The notes: a model not told the origin generated them from the sequence alone. 64,000 nucleotides of DNA from Carnegiea gigantea (GCA_029747015.1 JAKOGI010001565.1:1-64000), one strand, 5' to 3'; shown: positions 34,033 through 45,951, counted from the stretch's first letter. A program made the numbers and translations.

Positions 34033-34365
34033 TAGATCTGACAAAACTAACTCGAGACCTGAAATTTGAATCGAACGATCAAGACTCATACCTGACCCGA
34101 CATCTGAAAGAAGCTCACCCAGAAGCGGACACGAAACCCGAATTGACCCGAACCGACCCATATTCGATCCGAAATTTTCTACAAAATTGCTTATTTTTGC
34201 ATAATAAGCGTATTGCATTGAAAATAGGTTGACCTGAAGTTAACCCGAATAAAGTTCATCCGACGCAATCCGAACAAACTCGAAACGTCACTTAACACTA
34301 AATATGATCCGACCCAAATTTAACCCGATCTATACCCAAATCGAATGACATATTTGCCAAGTCTA
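34033..34365. mobile_element. hAT-like MITE of CCGA-word type
   Basis: The ends are TAGATCTGACAAA and TTTGCCAAGTCTA, inverted copies with three mismatches. The flanks GGAGCTGC and AGAGCTAC agree at six of eight bases, consistent with a decayed 8-bp hAT target duplication. The interior is made of ACCCGAA and CCGACCC words. It has inserted into or next to the RNase H relic on its left. Confidence 0.6.
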
Positions 34366-35921
34366 AGAGCTACCAAAACAGCGTGACATCATTTCTGATC
34401 ACTTCAAGAGGCTTCTAATCACTTCAAGAGGCTCCTCTTCAACTGCATATACACTGTCCCACCATCACTATAAGGAAGTGAAATCTTGATAAAAATTTTG
34501 TGTATAATTCTTGTTATATTCTTTCTCTTTCCATGTATCCTAGCTAGGTTAGAAGTCTTGTTCAACAAGCTAGGTTTTTGTGATGGCCGTATGTGTTGCA
34601 TATATTGCAACAATCTCAATGAATGAAACCAAAGAGGGAGAGCCTGTTGGTTACAAGGCACATACACCTCACTCTCTCACATCCCATATCCTTGAGCTTT
34701 TCTACAATCACCACTCAAGTTGCTTTCCAAGGGTGTAGCCAAGATTTTACCTTAAGGGGGGCCGCATAGTTCAAAAATCATTTATGTTATATACAAAACT
34801 TTTAAATTTTAGATATTATAAATTTAAAATATCGATATTAGAGGTTTTATATGCATATCTATTTGGGCTTTTTTAAGGTTTAGATAAATTTATGTTAATG
34901 CATAATTCTTTCAAAAAAAGCAAAAGAAAAGTTTTAAGAAAAAACTTGTGAAGTACAAGCTTCAATTCTAATAGGATTTTTCAAATTAGCATCTTTTTGT
35001 TGAATATTTGAATTACAATATAGGTTGCTCAAATAATTACAATTGAAACTATTACTTTGTTATACAAATTTTCTATTCCTTCCATTATCATTCAGTAAAA
35101 TACACTAATAAATAAAACTGCAACCATAGGTTAATAACAAAGCCTTACTATGACTTACTATGTGAGGCTATATGCTCAATTCTCAAATCCGCTGTTTTGT
35201 CTTAACCATTGGACATCGGAACTTCTTTAGGAACGAAGGAGTGGGAAACTAAAAAAGTTACTCGTTGATCAACTGAATGAAGTTATTAAAATAAGTTTGA
35301 GGCTATTAAAAGGAAGTACCGAGAAAAAGATTCATTTTGGGATAAAAAAGATACCATCGTATGGAGGGAAGACATAACACCAAAAGAAACGAAAAGAGAA
35401 AAAAAAAAAAAAAAAGAGGCAGCAAGTAATACTAAAGAAGAAAAAGAAAAACAAAAAAAGACAACGTGCGGAGTTTAGAAGTATGTAATGTAGGCTACAA
35501 AGCTAGAAGAATAAAAAAGATTGAAGCACATGACACTTCCTGGGGTCGAAGACGAGACAGCCAAGGTCAGGCCTGGGTAACTCAACCTAGCATCCTAAAC
35601 GCTGTGCGACGTGAAAGTATGCCGGAGTCCCAAATTAGCATCTGCCCCAAATTAGCATCTGAACCAGCACACACTGGAAAATATTTGGCCTTCAAAATTT
35701 GGTCAGCAACACAAGCAAAATTACGCACAATTCCCAAAGTTGACGAGCCAAAAGTGCGAGGCCGCAGGACCCCAAGTCTCTAAACCCGACACCACCCTCC
35801 ATTTTTAAGGACCGTAATTTTTCATGGCTGAGAAGCTTATTTGGAGAGTAAACCGGTTCAACCACCACTGTGGTACTGGATCCATATTTATATTAATGGT
35901 GCGATGAGGGTTACAAAATAT
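34366..35921. other. Intergenic DNA with transposon-like traces
   Basis: A 17-bp word (ATCACTTCAAGAGGCT plus one base) is tandemly doubled at about 34399-34434. At about 34730 the phrase GTGTAGCCAAGATTTTACC followed by GGGGGG resembles common plant hAT or LTR ends. The plus-strand open stretch 35466-35783 shows no domain. From about 35800 the sequence may be the 3' LTR of the adjacent copia relic. Confidence 0.35.
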
Positions 35922-36620
35922 TTATATATGTGTATAGCCTTCATTATGTTCCCTCAACGTGGATGAGGGATCTACAGATAGATTGGATTTCAAAACAAAA
36001 AACTGATTTACAGGGAGTGTCTTAGTGAAAATATTAGCAAGCGCAAGCTGAAGCTGCGTTGGAACGTAAGTAACAACAAGATCGATCACTATGGGATACT
36101 CGTTCACGAACAAAATTATAATCAACCTTGATATGTTTGCTGCGCTCATGGAGAACGGGATTGGCAGTGATATAGGTGGCAGAACTATTATCATAAAATA
36201 CCTTGATAGGAGCTCAAAGAAGCATACCAAGCTCAGTCATGACATAACCTATCCATATAGTTTCAGCAGCTATGTAGGCGGCATCCCTTTATTTGGCTTG
36301 ACACTGTCACTGTAGGTTGCTTCTTCGAGTGCTAGGAGATGAGATTAGGACCCCAAAAAAATGACATAAGTAGTTGTGGACCGTCAACTATCAAGGCAAC
36401 CACCCTAGTTTGTATCAGAGTAAGCAAGGACAATATATATAGATTCTTTGCCCTCTTAAGAGTGATACAATGGTCGATGGTGCCCCGCGGATAAAAAAAT
36501 GTGCTGCATCATAGAAAGATCAGTACTACGAGGAGCATACATAAACTGAGAGACAAGATTTAATGTATAGGATATATCAGGTCTTGTCATAGTCAAGTAT
36601 TGCAATCGATAGCTCATATT
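35922..36620 (-). pseudogene. Ty1/copia RNase H relic
   Basis: Read on the minus strand, the segment begins with a conserved copia stretch (LQYLTMTRPDISY, then SQFMYAP). It passes several stops and frame changes and ends with [19 protein letters not shown], the C-terminal end of copia RNase H (normally ADIFTK). This is the last third of a copia pol gene. The upstream RT, integrase and gag are absent at the 36620 boundary. A three-base change has turned ADIFTK into ANIFTK, and internal stops confirm that it is dead. Confidence 0.75.
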
Positions 36621-37104
36621 TTTATATAAGTGTTTTTTATTCTATTAACCCACTTTTAAGTCTTTAGAATATATTTTAAATGGTGAGTAATGTATATTTT
36701 ATATGATTTTCAGGTGAGAAAAAATATTTAAATTTGGTTATGGAATTGAGTAATTTTTTCCGTTCTTTTTCAAAAGACGAATCGCGGCCCAGTGTATGTG
36801 AGCTTACTAGCCCAGTCATTTGGAATCTGCCCTTTGTAGGCTAATAGAAGTCCAGTAAGCCACCAAGGTCATACTCTCTTTCTCTCTCTCTTTTCCTACA
36901 TGCCTGGCCTGCTACGGCTTTGTTGCAACATCATTAAACTGCATGTAAGGCTTGGCCTGTTACTCCTTCCTGAATTAAGCCCGACACAAACATCTGATGT
37001 TCAGTTGTGTCCCTTACGGCCCAACAGTCCCATGCCTAGCGCCATGCCCAACTTGTGCCTATTCTATCTCCCCTTTATGTGGGCTTGTTCTTTTGTGAGG
37101 CAAC
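36621..37104. other. Intergenic DNA, nothing recognised
   Basis: A plus-strand open stretch at 36900-37199 runs into the next transposon end and has no domain. Confidence 0.4.
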
Positions 37105-38445
37105 TGATAATTCCACGTATGACTTTCATGTTTCCACGGCAAAACTTGCTATATGACAAATTTAGCCTCACAAGAATCATGCGCTTGATACAGTCTTGAT
37201 TGATGCATACAATATTTCCTTTTTATTATTTATTTTCTTTTTCTTTTGCACTTCTGTCATAAGTCATAACCTTAAATTTTCATTTTATCTTGTGATTTAT
37301 ACTTTCGTTATTAAATTTTCTACCTTTAAGAAATTTTATTTTATACATGTCATTATTTTTTTTGCTTTTATTAATTTTTATTTTCTTGAATTAATCTAGT
37401 CTTTTTATTCTTTTAACCATAATGTTTCTTTTTGGAGGAATCTATCTATTTTATTTATATTATTTAATATTTTAGTTGACCAATATCTCCAATGTTCCGA
37501 TGACTAAGGTTAAAAGAATAAGTTTGAGTTAAACATAATTTATTTAATAAAAAGGTCAATACATAATGTTTATTGCTTAAAACCAAATTAGTTCCCAAAA
37601 TAATTAACAAGGGATTGATAACTATCACTCGACTCTCGTAGCATCTATACAGTGAATTTATGGATAGGCCAAAATTCAAAAAGGTAGTTATGTTGATTAC
37701 AAATTCTTGTATAAGATAGTCTCATAAAACTTACTGTACGCTACTTTGTGCTTAACTCTTTAATTTGAGTCTTTTTATGAATAGTTTGATAAGAAAGTTT
37801 CATATCTTTTGTTACATTCCAGAGGCAAAATTTTTTTATTTTGTATTATTATTATTCATGTAAAAACATATATTAGAACTTATAATTATTTTGTGGTTAA
37901 TAATAAGATTTGATCTTTTTAATAATTAGTAAAGATTCTAGTCAAATTTTTTCCCCAAATTATTTGAATACTAGTTACAAGTTGATGAATACAATCCAAT
38001 CTTGAAGTGTTGAGCAATTAAATAAAACTAGTGGCTTGTTGTAAAAACGAAAAAAAGGCACTACAGCCAAACTAAAAATAAATAAATAAATAAAATTATA
38101 CTTTTTTGGTGGGACCAAAATTAAGGAGGTTGCTTTTTTAAAAAAATAAGAATATAAACATTTTAATAATGAAAGTATGTAGTAAAAGTAAAAAATTTAA
38201 TAACATTAATAAAAACAAAAGTTGATAAAGGAAAAACATTTAACAACAAAAGCATAAATCACTAGATGAAGTAAAACTCTGATGGAAGAGAAGATCGCCC
38301 AAAAAAGAAAGAAAAATAAATGATAAAAAAGGAAGTGTTGCATGCATCGATCAGGATTGTCGCAAAAGAATAAATTTTGGGGGGCTAAATTCGCCATAAA
38401 GCAACATTTGCCGTGGAAACAGAGATAATGAACATGGCATTATCA
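37105..38445. mobile_element. Long-TIR element (Mutator-like, non-autonomous)
   Basis: The left arm (about 37105-37390) and right arm (about 38150-38445) are inverted copies. Shared blocks include TGATAAT, TGTTTCCACGGCAAA, CAAATTTAGCC, TTGATTGATGCAT (GATCGATGCAT in the other arm) and a T-rich stretch followed by GTGATTTAT. Arms of 250-290 bp around a 0.75-kb non-coding centre are typical of non-autonomous Mutator-like elements. The arms have diverged noticeably and I did not find a 9-bp target duplication, so the exact ends may shift by a few bases. Confidence 0.65.
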
Positions 38446-38929
38446 ACTCCCCTTTTGTGAAGCCTAATGCCACCCATTTCTTCCCTTTTCCAATCAGCAA
38501 TTGAGCCTATCCTTTTTGTTTTTCTCATGCACCCAACTCATGTGCCTAAGTATCCACTGTAGCGGTGTGCTCAACCTTTACAAGCCAAGAGTTTTCCTAC
38601 GTTTCACGTGGATCAACTCCATAATTGAAAGATGGCCTATGGCCCGGCTTGTCGCAAGCATCAATGTTCCAAATTTTAATGGATGAAATGGATGATCCAT
38701 TAATATGGCCAATTATTCTGAGTAGTAGAAGGGCCAAGGCAGCATTATAAAAAGGGATTGAGGTTGAAGCAATTCATTTGTCCATCGCTCATCCAATCAT
38801 TCCTCCATTCCCTCATCTTTTATCTTTCATTTTTTTTAAAGAGAGTTTCATGTAAGACAAGACCATTTGTGTTAAGAAGTTTAGGATCCACTAAGCTTTG
38901 CAAGCTACTTTTCTCTTCTCTTCTCACCT
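38446..38929 (+). other. Flank with a TATA-like box before the gag relic
   Basis: ATTATAAAAAGG at about 38745-38756 is a good TATA-box match, and the sequence after it (pyrimidine-rich, TCATTCCTCC) looks like a leader. It may be part of the LTR of the Athila-like relic that follows, but no LTR ends or primer site were found. Confidence 0.3.
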
Positions 38930-40060
38930 CATTTGTGAGTCAAGTTGGGAAAGGTTTAAAGAGTTGTTACGAAGTTATCCTCACTATGAGGTCCCTATGT
39001 GGCAACTCGTCCAGAGTTTCTGCTTGGACTTAGATGAGCATAATAGAAATATAGTTGATGCATCTTGTGGTGTAAGTTTTTGTATAAGATTCCTGAAGGG
39101 TCTTGGGAATTGTTTGAACATTTGAGTGAGAATTCATATTTGCATGCTAGTTGCTGACATTCTGATTTGCTAGACAAGTGGAAAGTAAAGAGGGGGGTTT
39201 ATGAAGTTTCATATTCAGTTGGCCTTTCTAGAAAATTTGATGCTTCAACTAAGAAATTTGATTAATTGTCATGAAATGTGTAAAGTGTCTGATGCCCTTT
39301 CTATGCAAATGTGTGTTTAATTTATGCTAGTCCCATGCTTCTATTGTTTGTCCTTGTGTTGGTAAGTTTAAAGGTATGATTGAGCAAGTAAATAATGTCT
39401 AATGATTTCCTCCAATTGATCATCCTTATTCTAATACCGAAAATCATGGTTGGAGGAATCCTTAAAACTTTTTATAGAGGTCTTACAATGTTGAAAATCC
39501 TCAAGTTCAGTCCAGTGGATTTGTCCCTCTTGGATGTCAAAACCAAAGATATGCTCTTCCTATGTCTCATCAATTTCCATCTGGGAGCTCTAAACTAGAC
39601 AAGGTAATTTCCACTCTTCGTACCTTGACTTCTACTGTACAAAATGTTGACTCTAAGGTCTAAGGAATTTAATCTATAATGCATGTTGTCAATTCACACC
39701 TACAATCTATAGCTAAATTAGAAATCCAACTTGGACAACTCGCCATAGCTATAGGTAAAAGAGAAGAAGGAAAGCATCTAAGTCAACCCATACAAAACCC
39801 TAAAGGCCAACAATTTGAACAATTAAAAGTTGTTAAGTTTCTTAGGAGTGGTAAATAAGTAGATAATAAAGTGAGTGAAAAGGAACATGATAAAGAGTAA
39901 AGACCAAAGAGCATTAAGAATGACCATGAAATTGAGAAAGAAGATTACTCATCCCTTTCCCCTATTGTGTTTTACCCTGTTATCACTTAGAAGCCTAGTG
40001 TTCCATACCCTCCAGCTTCGGATGAACCATTCCCTTCTAAGAAAAGACAAATAAAGAGAT
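38930..40060 (+). pseudogene. Athila-like gag relic
   Basis: In shifting frames the plus strand encodes typical Athila/Ty3 gag pieces: WERFKELLRSYPH, then NRNIVDASCG, later AKLEIQLGQLAIAIGKREEG and a PKGQQFEQLK stretch before the protease. Stops and frameshifts interrupt it many times and the N-terminal third is missing. The strand is opposite to the better-preserved Athila-like elements at the right end of the window. Confidence 0.7.
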
Positions 40061-40289
40061 GACATTTTAGAGACCTTCAAGCAAGTTAAGGTTAATCTTT
40101 CCATTTTGGAAGCAATTAGATAGATCCTTGCTTATGCTAAGTTCCTGAAAGACATGTGCACCTTTAAAAGGAAATCCACAGATAACAAGTCTAAAAAGAT
40201 TCTTATAAGTGAATATGTGAGCTCTATTTTGAAATTTAACACTCCATCTAAATTCAAAGATCCTGTGTTCCTACTATTTCATGTTATAT

Positions 40290-40660
40290 TGGTAATCACA
40301 AAATGGAAAGGACAGTCTTGGATTTAGGTTCTAGTGTTAATTTGATATCATATCCTGTATACTTAGAGTTGGGATTGGGTAAATTGAAACCTTCTTACTA
40401 TACCCTTCAGCTTCTTGATAGGTCAGCTAGGGCTCTTATGGGACGAATAAATGATATCTTGGTTCAAATTGATAAAGGTTTCTTTTTTGTTGACTTTGTT
40501 ACGTTGGATATGGACCTTAGTCATGCTTCTAAGTAGATCTATCTTATTTTAGGACATCCATTCCTAGCTGTAGCTATTGCCACCATTAACTATAGGTCGA
40601 GAATGATGGATGTCTCAGTCATGAACATGAGAGTTAGACTTAACAATAAAGCTACTTCTT
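40290..40660 (+). pseudogene. Athila-like aspartic protease relic
   Basis: The frame beginning at 40303 has LDLGSSVNLI, the retroelement protease active-site motif (D-L-G-S/A-S), followed by LELGLGKLKPS and QLLDRSARALMGRINDILVQ, matching Athila protease order. An in-frame stop (SHASK then TAG) precedes the flap region ILGHPFLA. Confidence 0.7.
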
Positions 40661-41049
40661 AAACTGCATTTGAAGATAAATCTGAATGCTTCTTTGTTAA
40701 TGCAATCAATGAAATGATTGAAGAGCACTTGCCTGTTATTTTGAGCAAAGATCCCTTAAGAACTTGTCTTTCCCATGAGGACTTGAGCTTCTTTAACTTA
40801 GGGAATACAATAGATGAGATGGATTCTACTCTGGATTCCATTCATGAGTTTTCCTGTTGGGAGACTACTTATGATCCTCGCCTACATTTGGCAAGTTGTC
40901 CTATGCCACCTTTTGTGGTCTTCTTACCTAAATTTAAGTTAAAACTTCTCCCCAACTCAGTCAAATATGTATATCTATGCTCTAAAGAGTCTCTAACTGT
41001 CATTATATATATTCTCCTTTATCTTGTGATTACGAGAAAGAGTTGATTT

Positions 41050-42448
41050 GTGTTTTGTCTGATCATAAAGGTGCTAGTGGGCGGTTGACTTACATGCATA
41101 GAATTCACTTGGAGGATAATGCCAAACCTGCAAGGTAAATGAAATGTAGATTGAACCCTGTATGAAAGAAGTAGTATAAAAGGAGGTAGTAAAACTTTTA
41201 GATGCAAGCATTATCTATCCAATTTCTTATAGTCAATGGGTTAGTCCTATTCAAGTGGTCCCTAAGACATCTGGCACAAAACTATGGTTAAGAATAATGA
41301 TGGTGAACTAGTTCCTATTAAGGTTGATAAATCCAAGGTTGATATAATTTCTAATCTACCTGTCTATACTTCGGTGAAGCGAGTCAGATCTTCCTTTGAT
41401 CATTCCAGTTTCTATAGGAGGTTTATTGAGGATTCTAGCAAAGTGGCCATGCCTCTTATTACCCTCTTTTCTAAAGATGCTCTTTTTATGTTTGATGAGC
41501 CTTGTGTTGAGGCCTTTGTAAAGCTTTGAACCTTATCATTGCCAGCACTTATTGTGTTATTTACTATGCTAGTAGAACTCTAATTGATGCTCAAAAAAAT
41601 TATTCTACTATTGAAAAATAGTTGCTAACTGTAGTATTTGCTCTTAAGGCTGAGCAGGACCACGTACCAGTTTATTTTCATGGAATTGATCTTGGTTGGA
41701 ACCAGGTCTAAAAAACTAGAACTGGTTGGGACTGGGTCTAAAGTTGGGTACTTGGTTCCTTTTTTTTCCTTATTTTATTTTATTTTATTTCATTTAAATT
41801 TTAGGCTTGTGGTTATGACTTTGTGAGGGAACCAATACACCTAGCAAGATCGCTAATCGATTATTCAGAACCAAATTTAATAGAGTGGTAGTTGGGCATC
41901 TATCATGTATTAAACTCCAATTGATGAGCTAACAAACAGCATTTCATTTCATCCAAGCATAAAAAATATCATCATTTCAAAGTATTATACATTAACAAAA
42001 ACATTTAATCATATCAACATATAGCAGGAAATCATGATGGTATAGGGAGAATAGCACCTGATATCAACGGGTAATCGGTTAACTCAAATTTTTTTTTAAA
42101 AAAACTGATTGGACTAGGTAACCGGGTAACAGGTTCAATTCCGGCTGCAAGTTTTCAGGACCTTGCTCTGGACCCGATAGCAATTGGTTCCAGGATTGTA
42201 AAACCAGTCCCAGGCCAAGTTTAATTGGGTCTAAGTGTGGACTTGGTGAGTTCGAAGCGGGTCTGGATTAGGAAATTGGTACCTGGTTTTTTTCTGCTCA
42301 ACCTTATTTGCACTTGATAAATTCCATTCATAAGTTTTGTTGCTAAAAAATGATTGTACTGACCATTCTGCATTGAAACATATGTTGTCCAAGAATCACA
42401 TGAAACCTAGACTGATTAGGTGGCTTTTATTGCTCCAAGAATTTGACC
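41050..42448 (+). pseudogene. Athila-like RT-RNase H relic with deleted RT core, split by a TIR element
   Basis: Pieces of pol appear in order: the region before RT (LLDASIIYPIS, QWVSPIQVVPK), then KNNDGELVPIKV. Next, without the catalytic palm, come the connection segment (SSFYRRFIEDSSKVAMPL) and the start of RNase H (VIYYASRTLIDAQKNYSTIEK). RNase H stops at 41645, where a 660-bp element sits, and resumes at 42306 (TDHSALKHMLSK, IRWLLLLQEFDL). The relic ends abruptly at the T-run that closes the LINE on the right. Confidence 0.75.
41646..42305. mobile_element. 660-bp TIR element with 10-bp target duplication
   Basis: The ends AAGGCTGAGCAG and CTGCTCAACCTT are inverted copies with one mismatch. 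The flanks ATTTGCTCTT (41636-41645) and ATTTGCACTT (42306-42315) agree at nine of ten bases, and removing the element restores the RNase H reading order, so the boundaries are well supported. The interior is rich in GGTTCC/GGGTCTAA words on one half and GGTAACCGG words on the other. A 10-bp duplication points to a Mutator-like rather than a hAT element. Confidence 0.75.
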
Positions 42449-44456
42449 TTTTTTTGGGTAAAATGTAAGAATGTGCATTAAAGAAGTCCAAACTAAGAAC
42501 ATTACAAGATATGAACTTAGGCATATCCAAGTTTTACATTCAGCTATCTTCTATCTCAATCTATTAAGAAACATTCTCCCAGCTTCTTTAACTATGTCAA
42601 AAAGGCTCTTCTTTATATGTTGAAATCTTCTATTGCTCGTATCTATCCATGTAATACATACAATAATGGAAAGCAATAAGTAGACTCTTACTTTCTCCCT
42701 TTTGATACCTATGAAATTAAGAAACAATCTTTCAGTGATTCATTAGGGAACTACATCTTAAGCTTGGGCAGTTCTAAATAGGACATTACACATATTGCGC
42801 TGGTAAACTCACAATTGAAAAAGAGATGGGAATGTGATTCACAAGTTGTACCACAGAAGATACACTTAGGTTGACAGTCTACTCCCATTTCAAGTAGTCT
42901 GTCATAACTAAGCAATTTTTCTTAGATCATAAATCAAATAATAATAGTGCACTTTAGGATTCATATTTTGTGCCAGACAAAGGATTACCAAATGGATTTG
43001 CTTTCCTTCCTTATATGAAATTTATACCCTAATTTGGTTGTATATGTGCTGCTAGAGGCATATAATCAGGAGCTTGAGCCAAGATCAAATCCATTTTTCA
43101 TCACATCTCTGGTCTTCAAAAGTTTTCTTTAGTAACAATCCCATTTGTATGAAGATTGACATTCCTAAATTGATTGGCCTTTAAGGCAGTAGAAACAACT
43201 TTGGTAGCAATTTGTCAAATCAATTTTGTAACTAAAGCTTGATTCCACTTGATGATATCCTTAATTCCGAATTCCCTTCAGATGTAGAAAGACATAATGT
43301 AGACCATGCAACTAGAGCAAACTTCCCATATTCAGCACTTACAGATCAAATGTAATTCATGTAGATTTGGATGATTCTATTTAGGACAACATTTGCTAGT
43401 ATAAATATCTAGCACCAATAAGTTGTGATGTTAATCATATTAGCATTAACTAATTGCACTCTTCCGGCATATGAAAGTTTCCACGCTGGCCAAGCCCTTA
43501 TTTTGCCAATCATTCTTTCTACCAATATCTTAAAATCATTCTTTGACAGCTTCTGGGAATTTAATAGGAGCACCAAGATACCAAAAAGATAAATGTCCTT
43601 CCTAAAATCCTGTGATAGTTAATTCTAGCTATGGCTAGGTGTGATTTTGTATGATTGATTTCCAAACTAGTGTAAGCACCAAAATGATTGAAAGCAGCCA
43701 AGAGATGCTTGACACTGCCCATATTAGCCTTGCTTAAAAGCAAGAGGTCTTCTATAAAACTCGAGGAACACAATTGAACTTCTTGGCACCCAAAATGAAA
43801 CTGGAACTTATTCTGAGCGATAGGTATTTTAAGTGCATGAGAAAGGTATTTCATCAGTAGCACAAAGAGAAGGGGGAAATAAGGTCTCCTTGATCAACCC
43901 ATTCTTGCTACTAAGAATTGATAGATTTCACCATTTAGCTTTATAGAGAAAGTTAATGGGGCCACACACATCATTACAAGATGCACAAAATGAGGGGAAA
44001 AGCCATATAATAACAGAAGTTGTTACAAACCTTCCTATCTCACAGTACCATATGCTTTCTTAAGGTTAAGTTTCAAAATACACCATGGGGAAACCTTTTT
44101 CCTACGGTAGACATTAGCATGATCCTCACAAATCACAACGTTATGCAGTATAGAGCGACCTCAAATAAATGCTCTTTGAGAATCATCCAATAACCATAAG
44201 AGGAAGGGTTTGATTCTATCACTTAGAACCTTTGTAATGCATTTGCAAATTGTGTTACAACATGTAATAGGTCCAAACTCAGAAGGTGTCATAGGATTTT
44301 CCACCTGAGGGATTAATGCAATTAATGTGGCATTTACTTTTGATAAAAGCATACCTAAGGAGAAAAAATCCTTAACACCTTGTGTACTGCATCCCCAGTG
44401 ATTGACCAAGTTGATTTGAAGAATTTACTGTCATACATAATAGACTTGGGCTTTTG
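42449..44456 (-). mobile_element. LINE (L1-like), 3' part: RT and zf-RVT, pseudogenised
   Basis: On the minus strand this continues the LINE whose 5' part lies at 51045-52847. At 44161-44409 is the RT segment NATLIALIPQVENPMTPSEF followed by a CCNTICKCITKVLSDRIKP-like stretch. At 43561-43863 comes the palm, where the usual FADD motif reads FIED (FIEDLLLLSKANMGSVK), so the catalytic pair is lost. Near 42790-42910 a C-x2-C...H-x-F-x-x-C pattern (CIFCGTTCESHSHLFFNC) is the zf-RVT finger. A T7 run at 42449-42455 would be the poly(A) tail read on the plus strand. Many stops and frameshifts are present. Confidence 0.75.
44452..44456. repeat. Target-site duplication TTTTG, left copy
   Basis: Matches 51040-51044 exactly on the other side of the gypsy element and belongs to the interrupted LINE. 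Confidence 0.85.
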
Positions 44457-44763
44457 TGATATAGGACGCTCCGAGAGCAATTCCTACACCGGGAGGATTC
44501 ATACAAAGTAGTTAAATGATACTCAATTCAATTGTATTCAATTCAAGTGTCTCTCCCTAATGCATAATTGAGAGTTTAAATAGGGAAATACATACTAATG
44601 CGATAAGAAAACTAAATAATAATATAATCAAAAGATATTATTTCTTGCCTAAACGATAAAATAAAATAACTAAAAGATAGTGTCCTCCTAAATAAAAATT
44701 CCTAAATTTTTAAATTTCCTATTTCTCTTAGAATCAAATTTCCCATGATATCTGATTGCATCA
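44457..44763 (-). repeat. 3' LTR of the gypsy chromovirus
   Basis: Pairs with 50733-51039, same length of 307 bp. The plus-strand start is TGATATAGGACG (TGATGTAGGACG in the other LTR) and the end is GATTGCATCA. Differences are scattered, roughly one per 12-15 bases by eye, implying an old insertion. Confidence 0.9.
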
Positions 44764-44775
44764 TACTCCTCCGCT
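44764..44775 (-). promoter_or_regulatory. Polypurine tract of the gypsy element
   Basis: On the minus strand AGCGGAGGAGTA directly precedes the 3' LTR, the expected position of the plus-strand primer for reverse transcription. Confidence 0.6.
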
Positions 44776-44789
44776 GGAGAAGAACTCGA

Positions 44790-45951
44790 CTCTGATGAGT
44801 TGTCTTAAAGATACCACTCCAAGAGTGTAGGGTTCAGCTCACAGAACTCATCTTCTATTATCCAAGTGGCATTTGCTTGTGGATAGCCGAACCATTGCAC
44901 CAAGAAGCAATAGAAGCCACCACGAGAGGACGCCACGAACTCATAATCTAGCATAGCCTCAATATCAGTGTGGGATTATAGGAAAGGAGGTATCTTAGTA
45001 ACCTGGGTACCTACAGTAGCACTAAAAGGAAGACTAGGAGGCTCAAAAGTACCTCGGTGAAGGATTAGATCTTCCACATTGAAAATAGGACTAATACTCA
45101 AGTTGTCAGGTAAATCAAGCACATACGCATTACATTCCAACTTCTAAACAATCTGGTGTGGACCCATGGCTCGAGCATGGAGCTTTTTGTGGGAGTGTTT
45201 GGGTAATCATTTAGGTCAAATACTAGCCATAACAAAGTCACCCACCTCAAAAGAAATGCCTCTGCGATGCACATCAACTAAAAGCTTATAATTGTCATTA
45301 CTCATTACAATTTTATGACGAATCTCAACGTGCAAATCATGTATGTGCTAGGCAAATGTCGAGGCAGGTTGGGATACTCGGGCATCTGGAGGGACGGGAA
45401 TAAGGTCGGTAGGGGTGCGGGGGAATAGCCATAGACAATCTCAAAAGGACTTTTCCCTATGGACATATTAACAGCATTGTTGTAAGCAAACTTGATAAGT
45501 GGTAAGGTTAAGTCCCATGTACTCTGTTTCTCCCCTATGACACATCTAAGTAAATAACCCAAGCTTCGGTTGACAACCTCGGTCTGCCCATCAGTTTGGA
45601 GGTGAAAAGCTACAGAAATTTGAGAGTAGTGCCACATAGTTTCCATAATGTCTTCTAAAAATAACTCATAAACTTTACATCCTTGTCAGACACAATGGAG
45701 ACGAGAAGACCATGCAATCTAACAATCTCGCGAAAGACTAATTTAGCTACATGGGAGGCATTCTCAATCTTATTGCAGGAAATAAAATGAGCCATCTTAG
45801 AAAATTGGTTAGCCACAACTAGAATCGAGTCATGAGCACGAGATGTTCTAGGCAGGCTGAGTACAAAGTCTATACTAATGTCTTGCCATGGGGCATGAAG
45901 GATGGGTAAGGAAGTGTACAACCTTGTGTTATGCTTTCTAGCCTTAGCCAA
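44790..45951 (-). pseudogene. Gypsy integrase with chromodomain-like C-terminus, broken
   Basis: The catalytic core shows the first Asp in ISIDFVLSLPRTSRAHDS and the second in IVSDKDVKFMSYF. After a stop and a frame change comes QTDGQTEVVNRSLGYLLRC, the segment around the third acidic residue. Further on the minus strand, near 45000-44830, the pattern IEAMLDYEFVASSRGGFYC followed by QWFGYPQANATWI matches a chromodomain, which in this group steers integration to heterochromatin. Several in-frame stops separate these parts. The zinc-binding N-terminus is in the preceding segment. Confidence 0.8.

Noticed and set aside
35466..35783. 105-codon plus-strand frame
   Set aside because: Lys/Arg-rich chance frame with no recognised domain between transposon relics.
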